Position numbers and translations under genes: made by a program
The notes under the pieces: generated by a model
Seen by the model: the letters and a program-made list of their open reading frames with translations, nothing else
What the model was told of the DNA's origin: nothing
Databases searched by the model: none
Shown here: positions 8,171-17,911 of the stretch, piece by piece
Position numbering within the stretch: position 1 is the first letter of the stretch
How the letters are laid out: the number at the start of each line of letters is the position of its first letter
Source: Chryseobacterium sp. 3008163
GTDB lineage: Bacteria > Bacteroidota > Bacteroidia > Flavobacteriales > Weeksellaceae
Assembly (NCBI RefSeq): GCF_003669035.1
Contig: NZ_CP033070.1
Coordinates: 4,030,001-4,094,000, forward strand
Direction of reading: 5' to 3'
DNA: 64,000 nucleotides

Positions 8171-10234
8171 ATGAAAAATATATTTAATAAACATAATTTA
8201 ATAAAAAAATTGATCATCGTTCCCGCAATATTGATTGCAGGTCTGGGTGTTAATTCTTGTAGTGATGATTTTTTAAATCAGCCGGCTTATAACTCTTCTG
8301 ATACAGAATCTGTTTTTAATAATATAGAAACTGCTGATGCCTTTGTTCAGGGTTTATATAGAGGTCTTGTGCCTACCGAAATGTTTTACCAGTTAGGTGC
8401 TGGTGACACAGTTACTCACTCTTCTGAAGATGGGTCAACCAATAATTCTAAATATAATATCTGTAATTATCAATATGACTCCAAAACCCCAAATACCATT
8501 ACAGGAATCTATGCTGCAATGTATGCGGTGATTGAGAGATCTAATATCGCCATCGATCGATTGCCAGATATGCCGGCAAGTGCAAAGCGTGATGCATTAT
8601 TAGCAGAAGCGAAGGCAATCCGTGCTTTTTGTTACTACAACCTGATTAGGGTGTACGGCGACGTCCCTGCAATTTGGATTCCTTTGGAAGAGGCAGATCC
8701 TAACGATCCTAGTACACTATATCCTAAGCGTGCTTCCCGTGATGTTATTTACGATAAAGTCATTGGCGATATACAAGAATCTATTGCTAACATGCCTACT
8801 TCTAACGGAACTCCGGAAAGATTAAATAAACAGTCAACCAATGCGCTTTTAGCGAAAATTGCTTTGTATGCTGCAGGATATTCGCTTCGTTGGCCTCTCA
8901 ATACTTCTACACCGGGTACAATGGCCCGTCGTCCGGATAATGCAAGAGTTCAGCAATTGTATCAAATTGCAGATGCAGCAGCAGCTTCTGTAATTAATGG
9001 TGGGACTAACAGCTTGGTGCAGGCATCAGGAGGTAAAAGTGGTTTTGAAGCTCTTTGGTTTAATTTTGACAGAAGAAATTTTGCAGCGGTTAACCAGGAA
9101 ATGCTTTGGCATATTGCTTCATACGGACCCAATACCAACTCCGCATTTGGAGTTTATGCACACCCGGGTTCAAGAGGAGGAACTTATGGTTCTCGTAAAG
9201 CATTACAGTTTATACTTCCAAGTTACTATCTGTCATTTAATGCAGCAGATAAACGTAGAGATGTAGCAACTACTTCTTACAGTATTTATTTCTTAAATGG
9301 TGGTGCAGCTACAGATACCTGGGTTGATGTTGGAACTACATACTCTTGTATCATGCCAGGCAAATTTAGAATCTCTTGGTGTGTAGAACCACAAGCTGCA
9401 GATTCACGTAATTTGAATATTCCTATCATCAGATATGCTGATGTATTATTAATGTATGCAGAAACACAAAATTATTTAAATAACGGACCTACCGCTCTTG
9501 GTATCGCAGCATTACAGGAGGTGAGAAACCGCGCGGGCATAGGTTCTATGGCAATTCCTAGCGGACAGCAAGCATTTGAATCTGCTATTGTTCAGGAACG
9601 TAAATGGGAGTTCTCGGACGAATTTATGCTTCGTACAGATTTAATCAGAATGAATCGTATTGCTAGTGAAATTGATGCGACAAGAACAGCAATGAAAAAC
9701 TTGTCAAACCGTACAGGCCAGTTCGCATCAACTCCAATCTATCGTCTTTACAAGTATCATAAAAATGCGCAGGTTTATGGAGATCCATTCTTGGCTGTGA
9801 CTTACATTGAACTTACAGATCCTACACAGATTGCACAGGTTCAGGCAGTTCCAACAAGTTCAGCAGGTTACGCAGCTTATCAAGTAACCTTGAAAGCTAT
9901 AGCCGCAGCAAACGGACAAACTTCAACTACTGATGATAAATGGTATCCTGTAAATATGTTCCAGGCATACACAAGTACATTTAACGGTAACGCAAGAAAA
10001 GCTGTAGGATTTACAGCAGGATTTAATGCACTTCAAATTGGTAATATCATTTATACAAAACCAACCGGATCATTTGAAAACGGTGGAGTTTATCCGAACT
10101 GGATCGAAGGCGGTGGAGATGGTCTTTTCTACGGATTTGTGCCGAATAAAACAGAATTGCTTCCATTTGCGGCGCAGTCTGCAGGTCACCCAATGATTGA
10201 CAACCCGAATTTGACACAGCTTCCTGGTTATTAA
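8171..10234 (+). CDS. SusD/RagB-type nutrient-binding outer-membrane lipoprotein
   Basis: SusD proteins cap the SusC channel on the cell surface and bind the glycan. The 687-residue protein has a lipoprotein signal with Cys near residue 30 (GVNSCSDDF). It shows the family order: an N-terminal helical region with ETADAFVQGLYRG, AEAKAIRAFCYYNLIRVYGDVP, LNKQSTNALLAKIALYAAG, then RYADVLLMYAE, LQEVRNRAG and QERKWEFSDEF. It is somewhat longer than many SusDs because of inserts near the C-terminus. It follows susC by 18 bases and is surely co-transcribed and partnered with it. Ligand assignment to pectin fragments is inferred from neighbours. Confidence 0.93.
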   Translation: MKNIFNKHNLIKKLIIVPAILIAGLGVNSCSDDFLNQPAYNSSDTESVFNNIETADAFVQGLYRGLVPTEMFYQLGAGDTVTHSSEDGSTNNSKYNICNYQYDSKTPNTITGIYAAMYAVIERSNIAIDRLPDMPASAKRDALLAEAKAIRAFCYYNLIRVYGDVPAIWIPLEEADPNDPSTLYPKRASRDVIYDKVIGDIQESIANMPTSNGTPERLNKQSTNALLAKIALYAAGYSLRWPLNTSTPGTMARRPDNARVQQLYQIADAAAASVINGGTNSLVQASGGKSGFEALWFNFDRRNFAAVNQEMLWHIASYGPNTNSAFGVYAHPGSRGGTYGSRKALQFILPSYYLSFNAADKRRDVATTSYSIYFLNGGAATDTWVDVGTTYSCIMPGKFRISWCVEPQAADSRNLNIPIIRYADVLLMYAETQNYLNNGPTALGIAALQEVRNRAGIGSMAIPSGQQAFESAIVQERKWEFSDEFMLRTDLIRMNRIASEIDATRTAMKNLSNRTGQFASTPIYRLYKYHKNAQVYGDPFLAVTYIELTDPTQIAQVQAVPTSSAGYAAYQVTLKAIAAANGQTSTTDDKWYPVNMFQAYTSTFNGNARKAVGFTAGFNALQIGNIIYTKPTGSFENGGVYPNWIEGGGDGLFYGFVPNKTELLPFAAQSAGHPMIDNPNLTQLPGY

Positions 10235-10260
10235 TTAACCAAACTTTTAAAATTTATTTT

Positions 10261-10325
10261 AAACATTAAGAAGGTTGAAAAATTGATGGTTTCCCTGACA
10301 GATTTTTTAAACTTTCTTAATGTTT
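10261..10325. repeat. Inverted repeat between susD and rhaEW
   Basis: AAACATTAAGAAGGTT (10261-10276) is mirrored by AACTTTCTTAATGTTT (10310-10325) with 15 of 16 positions pairing and a 33-base loop. It may act as a terminator for susCD, although the T tract is weak. It resembles the larger TTAAGA inverted repeat at 12676-12795, so both may belong to one intergenic repeat family. Confidence 0.5.
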
Positions 10326-10521
10326 ATATTTTAACACATATCTAATCACAAATATTAATTGAAATTAAACTAAAATAAGTTGTTTTATAAGAGCGGTAAT
10401 TTTTAAAATTATCAAACGTTAATTTATCTTTAAATAAAGGATTTAGCAGTATAGTGCGGGATAGTCTAACGGGTAAAACAATCTAAATTTGAGTAAAATT
10501 CAGAAAACAAAAAGAAAACAA

Positions 10522-12623
10522 ATGGAAAACGTAAAAACATTTAAATACGTAGATTATTTATGGGACGAAAGTAAGGCGGCTTCTCTTGGAGATGACCAGG
10601 TGGCTTTATTTTTATACCGTTCAAACATATTAGGAGCAGATTTAAGAATTACCAATTATGGTGGTGGTAACACAAGTTGCAAAACCATCGAAAAAGACCC
10701 TTTGACCAACGAAGAAGTTGAGGTAATGTGGGTAAAAGGTTCAGGTGGTGACATCGGAACTTTAACCAGAAAAGGAATCGCCGGATTATATACGGAAAGA
10801 TTAAGAAATCTTAAAAATGTTTACGGAGGTTTATCAGACGAAGATAGAATGGTAGGTTTATTCGATCACTGTATTTTCGATTTGGAAAGCAAAGCTCCTT
10901 CTATTGATACCCCGTTGCACGGTTTACTTCCATTTAAACATATCGATCATCTTCACCCGGATGCATTAATTGCAGTTGCAGCAGCTAAAGACAGCGAAGC
11001 GATTACCAAAGAAATCTGGGGTGATACAATGGGATGGGTTCCATGGCAGCGTCCTGGTTTTGATCTTGGCTTACAGTTGGAAAAATGTTTAGCAGATAAT
11101 CCTGGAATCAGAGGAATTGTTTTAGGGAGCCACGGTTTATTTACCTGGGGAGATACTTCTTATGAATCTTACATCAACAGTTTGGAAGTGATCGAAATGG
11201 CTTCTGAGTATATCGCTAAAAAAATCGAAGAAAAAGGACAGGTTTTTGGCGGACAAAAAGTAGAATCTCTATCCGCTGACGAACGTAAAAACAAAGCAGC
11301 TCAAATCATGCCTTTATTAAGAGGTCTAGCTTCTTCTGAAAACAGAATGGTTGGTCATTTTACAGACAGCGATGTTGTTTTAGAATACATCAACAGCAAT
11401 GATTTGGAAAGACTAGCTCCACTTGGAACTTCTTGCCCGGATCACTTTTTAAGAACGAAGATTCAGCCTTTGGTGCTGACTTTAGATAAAAACGAAGATT
11501 TAAGCGATTCTAAAGCAATTTTAGAGAAATTAAATCCTCTTTTCGAACAATACAGACAAGAATACAAAGACTATTACGAAACATGTAAGCATCCAAACAG
11601 CCCTGCAATGCGTGACCCGAATCCGGTGATCATCATCTATCCAGGCGTTGGAATGTTCAGTTTCTCAAAAGATAAGCAGACAACCCGTGTTGCGAATGAA
11701 TTTTATGTCAATGCAATCAACGTAATGCGTGGTGCAGAAGCCATTTCTGAATACACTTCTTTACCAAGACAGGAAGCATTCGATATCGAATACTGGTTGT
11801 TGGAAGAAGCTAAGCTTCAGAGAATGCCAAAAGAAAAACCATTGTCAAGAAAGATTGCGATCGTAACCGGAGCTGGTGGCGGAATCGGACAGGCAATTGC
11901 TGACAAAATGGTTCAGGAAGGTGCTGTCGTAGTTTTCACAGATCTTAATCAGGAAGCTGTAGAATCTGTAACTGCAAAATATAGCAAAGATCAGGCGGTC
12001 GCAGTTAATTGTGATGTGACAAGTGAAGAAGCAATTGCGAACGCATTTAAAGAAGCAGTTTTAGCTTTCGGTGGAGTAGATATCATCGTGCATTCAGCAG
12101 GTTTGGCCATTTCTAAATCTTTGGAAGACACAACAACTAAAGATTGGGATTTATTAGAAAATGTATTGGTAAAAGGTCAGTTCTTGATGGCTAAAAGCGG
12201 TACTGAAATCATGAAAAGCAAAATTTAGGTGGTGACATCGTAAATATTGCAAGTAAAAACGGTTTAGTTGCAGGACCAAACAACGTAGCGTACGGAACTG
12301 CGAAAGCAGCACAACAGCACATGACAAGATTATTGGCAGCAGAATTGGCAGCAGATAAAATCAGAGTAAATGTTGTGAATCCAGACGGCGTAATCGTTGG
12401 AAGTAAAATCTGGGAAGGTTCTTGGGCAGAAGGTCGTGCAAAAGCCAATGGAATTTCTGTAGAAGAATTACCTGCATTTTACGCAAAAAGGAATTTATTA
12501 AACGAAATTATCCTTCCTGAAGACATCGCCAACGGAGTTTTCGCATGTGTGGCAATCTTAGATAAAACAACAGGAAACATCATCAATGTAGATGGCGGAA
12601 TGGCGAATGCTTTCCCAAGATAA
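10522..12623 (+). CDS. rhaEW: Bifunctional L-rhamnulose-1-phosphate aldolase / L-lactaldehyde dehydrogenase (one frameshift)
   Basis: The N-terminal half is a class II aldolase that splits L-rhamnulose-1-phosphate into DHAP and L-lactaldehyde. The C-terminal half is a short-chain dehydrogenase that oxidises lactaldehyde to L-lactate. Aldolase signs are NYGGGNTSCK, GSGGD and the metal-binding HIDHLHPDA. The dehydrogenase starts at VTGAGGGIGQA (about residue 455) and ends with NIINVDGGMANAF. The frame breaks at the A4T3 run at 12220-12226. One more base restores MKSKNLGGDIVNIASKNG and gives about 700 residues, the usual size. The ATG at 10522 was preferred over the upstream TTG at 10489, which would add a lysine-rich tail. 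rhaI follows after 231 bases. Confidence 0.92.
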
Positions 12624-12649
12624 ATTAAAAATAGATAATTATTAAATTG

Positions 12650-12664
12650 CCAGATTTAATCTGG
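12650..12664. promoter_or_regulatory. Perfect 15-bp palindrome CCAGATTTAATCTGG
   Basis: This perfect 7+1+7 inverted repeat lies 27 bases after rhaEW and about 190 bases before rhaI. It has no T tract, so it is not an obvious terminator. It could be an operator or part of the repeat that follows. The role is unproven. Confidence 0.3.
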
Positions 12665-12675
12665 AATAAAAAATG

Positions 12676-12795
12676 AACCATTAAGAATAATTTAGAATTA
12701 AGTATGATTAAGAATTTGCAAGCAAATTTAAGCCTGTGTCTTAAGAAATTTATTTTTCTTAACCAATCTTAAAACTTAAATCCATCTTAATGGTT
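12676..12795. repeat. Intergenic TTAAGA-type inverted repeat upstream of rhaI
   Basis: AACCATTAAGA (12676-12686) is the exact reverse complement of TCTTAATGGTT (12785-12795). The interior carries several further TTAAG/CTTAA elements. I recognise this as resembling a common non-coding repeat between genes of Chryseobacterium and relatives, from memory and not from a search. Related shorter forms lie at 10261-10325 and around 14220-14310. Confidence 0.5.
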
Positions 12796-12854
12796 TAAAA
12801 TTAAATTTTTGTTTAAGACTAAAATTTTCAATTTAAAAATTTAAAAATCAAACT

Positions 12855-14132
12855 ATGATTATAGAAAAAGATATCATTGAACAACACAATAAAAACGAAG
12901 TTGAAAACTTTAATTCAGACTTTGATTTTCTACAAAATAAACTAACGAAATCAGGTTTAAACGTTGCTGAAATCGTTAACAAAATTGCCGATTTTCAGGT
13001 AGCGATTCCAAGTTGGGCTTTAGGAGCAGGCGGAACTCGTTTTGGAAGATTTTCTTACGGTGGCGAACCTGCTGTTTTAGAACAAAAATTGGATGATGTA
13101 GGTTTGCTTCACGTATTGACTCATTCTGCTGGAGCGGTTTCTTTGCATATTCCATGGGATATTCCAAGTGATGTAAGTGCTTTGAAAGAAAGTGCAGCGT
13201 CTCACGGATTGATCTTTGATGCGATGAATTCAAACACATTTCAGGATCAGCCGGATGCGAAACATTCCTACAAATTCGGTTCTTTAAATTCGGTAAACGA
13301 AGATTCAAGAGCTTATGCTGTTGAACACAACAAAGAAGTAATCAGAATCGGAAAAGAATTAGGTTCAAAAAGCCTAACCGTTTGGTTGGCTGACGGAGCT
13401 AGTTTTCCGGGTCAGTTGAATTTCCAGACGGCTTTATCAAACACCGAAAAAAGCTTAAAAGAAATCTACGCAGGAATGCCGGAAGACTGGAAACTGTTTA
13501 TTGAGTACAAACCTTACGAACCGAATTTTTACTCAACAACCATTCAGGATTGGGGAACTTCTTTCATGCTGGCAAACGCTTGCGGCGAAAGAGCTTTTAC
13601 TCTTGTTGACCTTGGACATCATTTACCAAACACCAATATTGAGCAGATTGTTGCAACATTGATGTATAAAGGTAAATTAGGTGGTTTCCACTTCAACGAC
13701 AGCAAGTATGGTGATGATGATTTGACGGTGGGTTCTATAAAACCTTATGCTTTGTTCTTGATTTTCAATGAATTGGTCTATGGAATGGAAAACAACGCCA
13801 ACAATCCTTATCCGGCTTGGATGATTGACGCGAGTCACAATATCAAAGATCCTTTGGAAGATTTATTACAGTCTTTGGAAGCAATTTTAATTGCTTATGC
13901 TCAGGCACTTTTGGTTGATCAGAAAGCTTTAAAAGAAGCACAACTGAACAATGATGTTGTGGCAGCTCAGGATATTTTGCAAAATGCGTACAGAACAGAC
14001 GTTCGTCCATTATTGAAAGCTGCAAGATTACAGACTGGCGCGGCTTTAGACCCGATCGCTGCTTACAGAAGTTTAAAGGTAAGAGAAACCTTGATTTCTG
14101 AAAGAGGCTGGGCAAAAGCAACCGGATTATAA
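12855..14132 (+). CDS. rhaI: L-rhamnose isomerase (RhaI type)
   Basis: This metal-dependent isomerase converts L-rhamnose to L-rhamnulose. The 425-residue sequence matches the RhaI/Pseudomonas stutzeri type and not the E. coli RhaA type. Visible motifs are WALGAGGTRFGRF, the WLADGASFPGQ strand, LFIEYKPYEPNFYSTT carrying the Glu ligand, TLVDLGHH carrying an Asp ligand, and GGFHFNDSKYGDDDL carrying the His and Asp ligands. The protein is soluble with no signal peptide. It lies between rhaEW and the sugar kinase. A short hairpin (CGGATT/AATCCG) overlaps the stop codon and may be a weak terminator. Confidence 0.95.
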   Translation: MIIEKDIIEQHNKNEVENFNSDFDFLQNKLTKSGLNVAEIVNKIADFQVAIPSWALGAGGTRFGRFSYGGEPAVLEQKLDDVGLLHVLTHSAGAVSLHIPWDIPSDVSALKESAASHGLIFDAMNSNTFQDQPDAKHSYKFGSLNSVNEDSRAYAVEHNKEVIRIGKELGSKSLTVWLADGASFPGQLNFQTALSNTEKSLKEIYAGMPEDWKLFIEYKPYEPNFYSTTIQDWGTSFMLANACGERAFTLVDLGHHLPNTNIEQIVATLMYKGKLGGFHFNDSKYGDDDLTVGSIKPYALFLIFNELVYGMENNANNPYPAWMIDASHNIKDPLEDLLQSLEAILIAYAQALLVDQKALKEAQLNNDVVAAQDILQNAYRTDVRPLLKAARLQTGAALDPIAAYRSLKVRETLISERGWAKATGL

Positions 14133-14339
14133 AATCCGCTTTATTTGGTAATTACTTTCAGGTGCAATCGAAAGTTTAATTATATGTATCCTTATTTACC
14201 GTTGAGAACAGAGTGTTTAGAAAATTAATAATGAATTCTTTATTTAAGAAATCAGTGGATTTTTTTCTTAATTATTTTTAATCACTAAACACTCCTTGAT
14301 GGTTTTAAATCTTTTGTAATTAAAGATAACAAAAAAGAT

Positions 14340-14432
14340 TAAATCTTTGAGGACTTTGCTAAGTGAAAAGCCTTTGCGAACTTAAAAACAGTCAGCTTGT
14401 TAAAAAATCTTAGCGCACTTTGCGTTAAAAAA
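14340..14432. repeat. Degenerate CTTTGCGTTAAA-type intergenic repeat
   Basis: The 377-base gap between rhaI and the kinase holds no gene that I can support. The first part has TTAAGA-rich sequence and an imperfect copy of the CTTAATGGTT end. The second part, here, ends in CTTTGCGTTAAAAAA (14418-14432), identical to 15 bases at 18555-18569 downstream of the regulator gene. This looks like non-coding repeat debris and not a control site. Confidence 0.4.
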
Positions 14433-14509
14433 TATTAGAACAATTCTAATTCACATTTGAAAAAAAACTAATAACCATTTTATAATAAATCATTAAATTC
14501 ATCTCAGGA

Positions 14510-15895
14510 ATGTCCAGAAAAAAGGTAACCATCGTATTTGATATTGGAAAAACCAACAAAAAGTTTTTTTTATTTGATAAAAATTACAAAGAAGTTGTGC
14601 GTGAATATACCGAACTTCCCCTTACCACCGATGAAGATGGTTATCCCACAGAAGATCTTGCTGCACTCCAAAACTGGATTAAAGATAATTTCAATGCCAT
14701 TCTCGATGATGAAAATTTTGAAGTAAAAGCCATTAATTTTTCTACGTACGGAGCAAGTTTTGTACACCTAGATCAGAAAGGAAATGTTCTGACGCCTTTG
14801 TACAATTACACCAAACCGATGGATCAGGATATTCTTGATTTATTTTATGAAAAACATGGCAGTAAACTGAAAATTGCCCGCGAAACTGCATCTCCACAAA
14901 CCGGAATGCTGAACTCCGGACTGCAGTTATTCTGGTTAAAATATAAACATCCGGAAGTTTTCAAAAAAATCCGTTACAGCCTTCATTTACCTCAGTATTT
15001 ATCATATTTGTTTACCGGAATTTGTGTTTCGGAATTTACCTCAATTGGCTGTCATACCAATTTGTGGGATTACGACAAAGCAGATTACCACGACTGGGTT
15101 TATAAAGAAGGAATCGATGCTTTATTGGGACCAATTGTTCCGACTTCTGCGAGCATCAACACTTCTTACAGAAACAAAAAAATTAAAATTGGCGTTGGAA
15201 TTCACGACAGTTCTTCAGCGTTATTACCCTATATTTTAAGTAAAAAAGAACCATTTTTATTGCTTTCGACAGGAACTTGGAGTATTTCTTTGAATCCATT
15301 TAACGATGAAAGTTTAACGGATGAAGATATCGAAAACAACTGTCTGAATTACATGAGAATCGACGGAAAACGTGTAAAAGCATCCCGTTTTTTCATGGGG
15401 AATGAATATAAAATTCAGGTTGAAAAACTGTGTGCTTACTATGGAAAAGAATATGGTTTCCACAGAGAAGTGCAGTTTGATCAGGATTTATATCTGCGTC
15501 TGATGAAAAATAAAAATATCTATTTCCGTTTTGAAGGCATTATTTTAAAACGAAAAATGATCACGGCAACAGATTTAAATTCATTCGCAACCTTTGAAGA
15601 AGCCTATCACCAATTGATGATTGAGTTAATGGATCTGCAGATTCATACGATTACTAATGCTATCGGAAATTCAGAAATTAAAAATATTTATATTGATGGA
15701 GGTTTCACAGACAATGATGTCTTTATGAAACTGATGTCACATCATTTCCAGCATTACAATGTAATGTCCACGCACTCTCCATTGGGATCGGCTTTGGGTG
15801 CCTCGATGGTAATTTCAAACAAAAAAATAGACGAAACTTTTTTACAGCAGCATTATCAGATGAAAGTGCTTCAGCCTTTAATCTTAAATTTGTAG
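14510..15895 (+). CDS. FGGY-family carbohydrate kinase, probable L-rhamnulokinase
   Basis: It probably phosphorylates L-rhamnulose at O1 to give the substrate of the aldolase. The 461-residue protein has the FGGY order: phosphate-1 loop VFDIGKTNKK near residue 10, LLSTGTWSISL near 255, and the C-terminal IDGGFTDN adenosine motif followed by SPLGSALGAS. It is diverged from E. coli RhaB, so the specificity rests mainly on its place between rhaI and the lactate dehydrogenase, with no other kinase in the pathway here. It could instead accept a related ketose such as L-fuculose. The ATG at 14510 gives the normal N-terminus directly before the phosphate loop. Confidence 0.85.
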   Translation: MSRKKVTIVFDIGKTNKKFFLFDKNYKEVVREYTELPLTTDEDGYPTEDLAALQNWIKDNFNAILDDENFEVKAINFSTYGASFVHLDQKGNVLTPLYNYTKPMDQDILDLFYEKHGSKLKIARETASPQTGMLNSGLQLFWLKYKHPEVFKKIRYSLHLPQYLSYLFTGICVSEFTSIGCHTNLWDYDKADYHDWVYKEGIDALLGPIVPTSASINTSYRNKKIKIGVGIHDSSSALLPYILSKKEPFLLLSTGTWSISLNPFNDESLTDEDIENNCLNYMRIDGKRVKASRFFMGNEYKIQVEKLCAYYGKEYGFHREVQFDQDLYLRLMKNKNIYFRFEGIILKRKMITATDLNSFATFEEAYHQLMIELMDLQIHTITNAIGNSEIKNIYIDGGFTDNDVFMKLMSHHFQHYNVMSTHSPLGSALGASMVISNKKIDETFLQQHYQMKVLQPLILNL

Positions 15896-15904
15896 AATAT
15901 TTTA

Positions 15905-15975
15905 GTTGTCAGTAGATCGTTGTCAGTTGATGGCAAAATCTCAAAAACCGACAACAATCAACAATCAACCACCAA
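15905..15975. repeat. TTGTCAGT / CAACAATCAAC repeat between kinase and lldD
   Basis: The gap between the kinase and the lactate dehydrogenase holds two tandem copies of TTGTCAGTwGATsG, then CGACAACAATCAACAATCAACC, which is partly their inverted complement. The pattern resembles low-complexity TTGTCAGTTG-type spacers seen between genes in this genus, from memory. No function is implied. Confidence 0.4.
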
Positions 15976-15981
15976 CCAATT

Positions 15982-17133
15982 ATGTCATTTCCATTCGATA
16001 CCAATTATGCTTCGCTTGAACTTTTAATCGAAAAAGCAAAAAAGAAAATGCCCCGTTTCGCTTTCGAATATCTGGATGGCGGCTGTAACGAAAATATCAA
16101 CCGCGACAGAAATACAAGTGAATTGCGGGATGTTCTGCTTCGTCCGCGTTACCTGAATAATAACTATTCGGAAGCGAATATGGAAACGGAATTATTCGGT
16201 GTAAAATATTCTGCACCGTTCGGAATTTCTCCTGTTGGTTTGCAAGGATTAATGTGGCCAAATGCTCCCGAAATTTTAGCGAAAGCAGCTTTTAAACATA
16301 ATATTCCTTTCGTTTTAAGTACGGTAACGACCAGCAGTATCGAAAGAATTGCTGAATTGACAGAAGGAAAAGCGTGGTATCAATTGTATCATCCGAGAGA
16401 AGAATGGTTGCGGGATGATATTCTCGACCGTTGCGAAGCTTCAGGGTATGATGTTTTGTGTGTGTTGTCGGATGTGCCTACGTTCGGTTATCGCGCAAAA
16501 GAGATCAGAAACGGTTTGGCAATGCCTCCACAACTGAATTTCAGAAATATTTCCCAAGCATTAGCAAGACCAGAATGGTGTCTTGAAATTTTGAAACATG
16601 GCGTACCGAGTTTTAAAACGATGGAAAAATACATGGACAAAAACATGAACGTGAAGCAATTGGGACAGTTCATGAACTCTACTTTTTCCGGAAGATTAAA
16701 TTCAGACAGAATCAAAGCCATCCGTGATAAATGGAAAGGAAAGTTGGTCATCAAAGGCGTTGCTTCCGATGAAGATGCAGCCGAAGCAGTACGTTTAGGA
16801 TTTGATGGAATGATTATTTCCAATCACGGAGGAAGACAGCTTGATGCGGGAGAATCTACGATTGCCGTGGTGAAAGAAATCAGCGAAAAATACAAAGGTC
16901 AGATCAAAATCATGATGGACAGCGGAGTAAGAACCGGTCCGGATGTTGCCCGAGCTTTAAGCTGTGGCGCAGAATTTACCTTTATGGGAAGAACTTTTAT
17001 GTATTCAGTCGGAGCTTTGGGCGATAAAGGAGGTGATCACATTATTGAAATGTTGAAAATGCAGTTCAGACAGGTCATGGAGCAGGTTTGCTGTGATACG
17101 CCGGAGGATTTGCAGAATTTTAGGGTGAGGTAG
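15982..17133 (+). CDS. lldD: FMN-dependent alpha-hydroxy-acid dehydrogenase, probable L-lactate dehydrogenase
   Basis: This enzyme oxidises L-lactate to pyruvate with FMN, feeding electrons to the respiratory chain. The 383-residue TIM barrel shows APFGISPVGLQGLMWP, WYQLYHPREEW, KLVIKGVAS with the FMN-binding Lys, the catalytic-base motif ISNHGGRQLD, and the FMN phosphate site DSGVRTGPDVARAL. It lies 86 bases after the kinase on the same strand. Its place at the end of the rhamnose genes fits oxidation of the lactate made by the RhaW half of rhaEW. A glycolate or mandelate oxidase role cannot be excluded from motifs alone. Confidence 0.87.
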   Translation: MSFPFDTNYASLELLIEKAKKKMPRFAFEYLDGGCNENINRDRNTSELRDVLLRPRYLNNNYSEANMETELFGVKYSAPFGISPVGLQGLMWPNAPEILAKAAFKHNIPFVLSTVTTSSIERIAELTEGKAWYQLYHPREEWLRDDILDRCEASGYDVLCVLSDVPTFGYRAKEIRNGLAMPPQLNFRNISQALARPEWCLEILKHGVPSFKTMEKYMDKNMNVKQLGQFMNSTFSGRLNSDRIKAIRDKWKGKLVIKGVASDEDAAEAVRLGFDGMIISNHGGRQLDAGESTIAVVKEISEKYKGQIKIMMDSGVRTGPDVARALSCGAEFTFMGRTFMYSVGALGDKGGDHIIEMLKMQFRQVMEQVCCDTPEDLQNFRVR

Positions 17134-17186
17134 AAACCGAATAGTGAACTTGTTTTGATGTAAAATATTCTGAGAAAATAATAAAG

Positions 17187-17219
17187 AATAGACTGTTCCA
17201 AAAGACGGTCTATTTTTAA
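17187..17219. terminator. Bidirectional terminator between lldD and the 17.2-kb lipoprotein gene
   Basis: AATAGACTGT pairs with ACGGTCTATT (one G-T pair) around an 8-base loop, with A-rich sequence before and a T run after. It lies between two convergent genes and can serve both strands. Confidence 0.7.
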
Positions 17220-17226
17220 ATATTAA

Positions 17227-17859
17227 TTAGTTAATCAATAGATTACATAGTTCTGCAAATTCTGAATCACCATTATTTTTAGGGCTATTTCTGGTGACTA
17301 AATGATATTTTCCATCAATCAAAATTTCCAAAATCCACTCTTCTCCATCTAAAACTATCTTGGGATCATGTGTTCCTATGTTCCAAAAATTAACATCATT
17401 TGATTTTGAAATGAATCTATTCCATTTTTCTGCATTAATTTTCTTTGTGTACTCTTTTACTATTTTTCCTGTTTGATAACCGCCTAATCCATCGCTTTGG
17501 CTATAAGTTAAAAATATTTCTTCATTTCGATTTTCCATTTTATAAACAAAAGGATTTGACCACGTTCCTAAATTTGTATATCTAACAATCTTTAAATTTT
17601 CATTCTTTTTATCAAAAAGAGGTACTTCGTTTAGTGAATTCAAATGTTTTGAATACCATTTGTTTCTGAATAATGAAAGCGAATCATTTGGACCATTACT
17701 TATTGTATCTCTAGGATATTTATCTTCATCATAAGTCGCAAAATATAATTTTCCATCATATTGTCTTTCATCTTCTTTTGGCGAAACAATTTTTTTGCTC
17801 ATACAATTGGTAATTAAAATTAAAGTTAGGAAAAGTAGTAATTGTTTTTTCATATTCAA
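17227..17859 (-). CDS. Hypothetical lipoprotein
   Basis: I do not recognise a named family. The 210-residue product starts with a lysine-rich, hydrophobic N-terminus and a lipobox-like LITNC (Cys near 19), so it is probably an exported lipoprotein. The rest is polar, with a WNIGTHDPKIVLDGEEW segment and no membrane spans. The start could be the first ATG (17859) or the third codon (17853); both give a good signal. It is convergent with lldD and lies upstream of nothing obviously related to sugar use. Confidence 0.7.
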   Translation of the reverse strand: MNMKKQLLLFLTLILITNCMSKKIVSPKEDERQYDGKLYFATYDEDKYPRDTISNGPNDSLSLFRNKWYSKHLNSLNEVPLFDKKNENLKIVRYTNLGTWSNPFVYKMENRNEEIFLTYSQSDGLGGYQTGKIVKEYTKKINAEKWNRFISKSNDVNFWNIGTHDPKIVLDGEEWILEILIDGKYHLVTRNSPKNNGDSEFAELCNLLIN

Positions 17860-17911
17860 TTAAAATTAATATTTTAAAGTAAATTTTACAAATCGTTTTC
17901 ATAGAGTTAAA

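Noticed and set aside
12650..12664. The palindrome after rhaEW as a rho-independent terminator
   Set aside because: No T run follows the stem, so it was listed only as a possible regulatory site.
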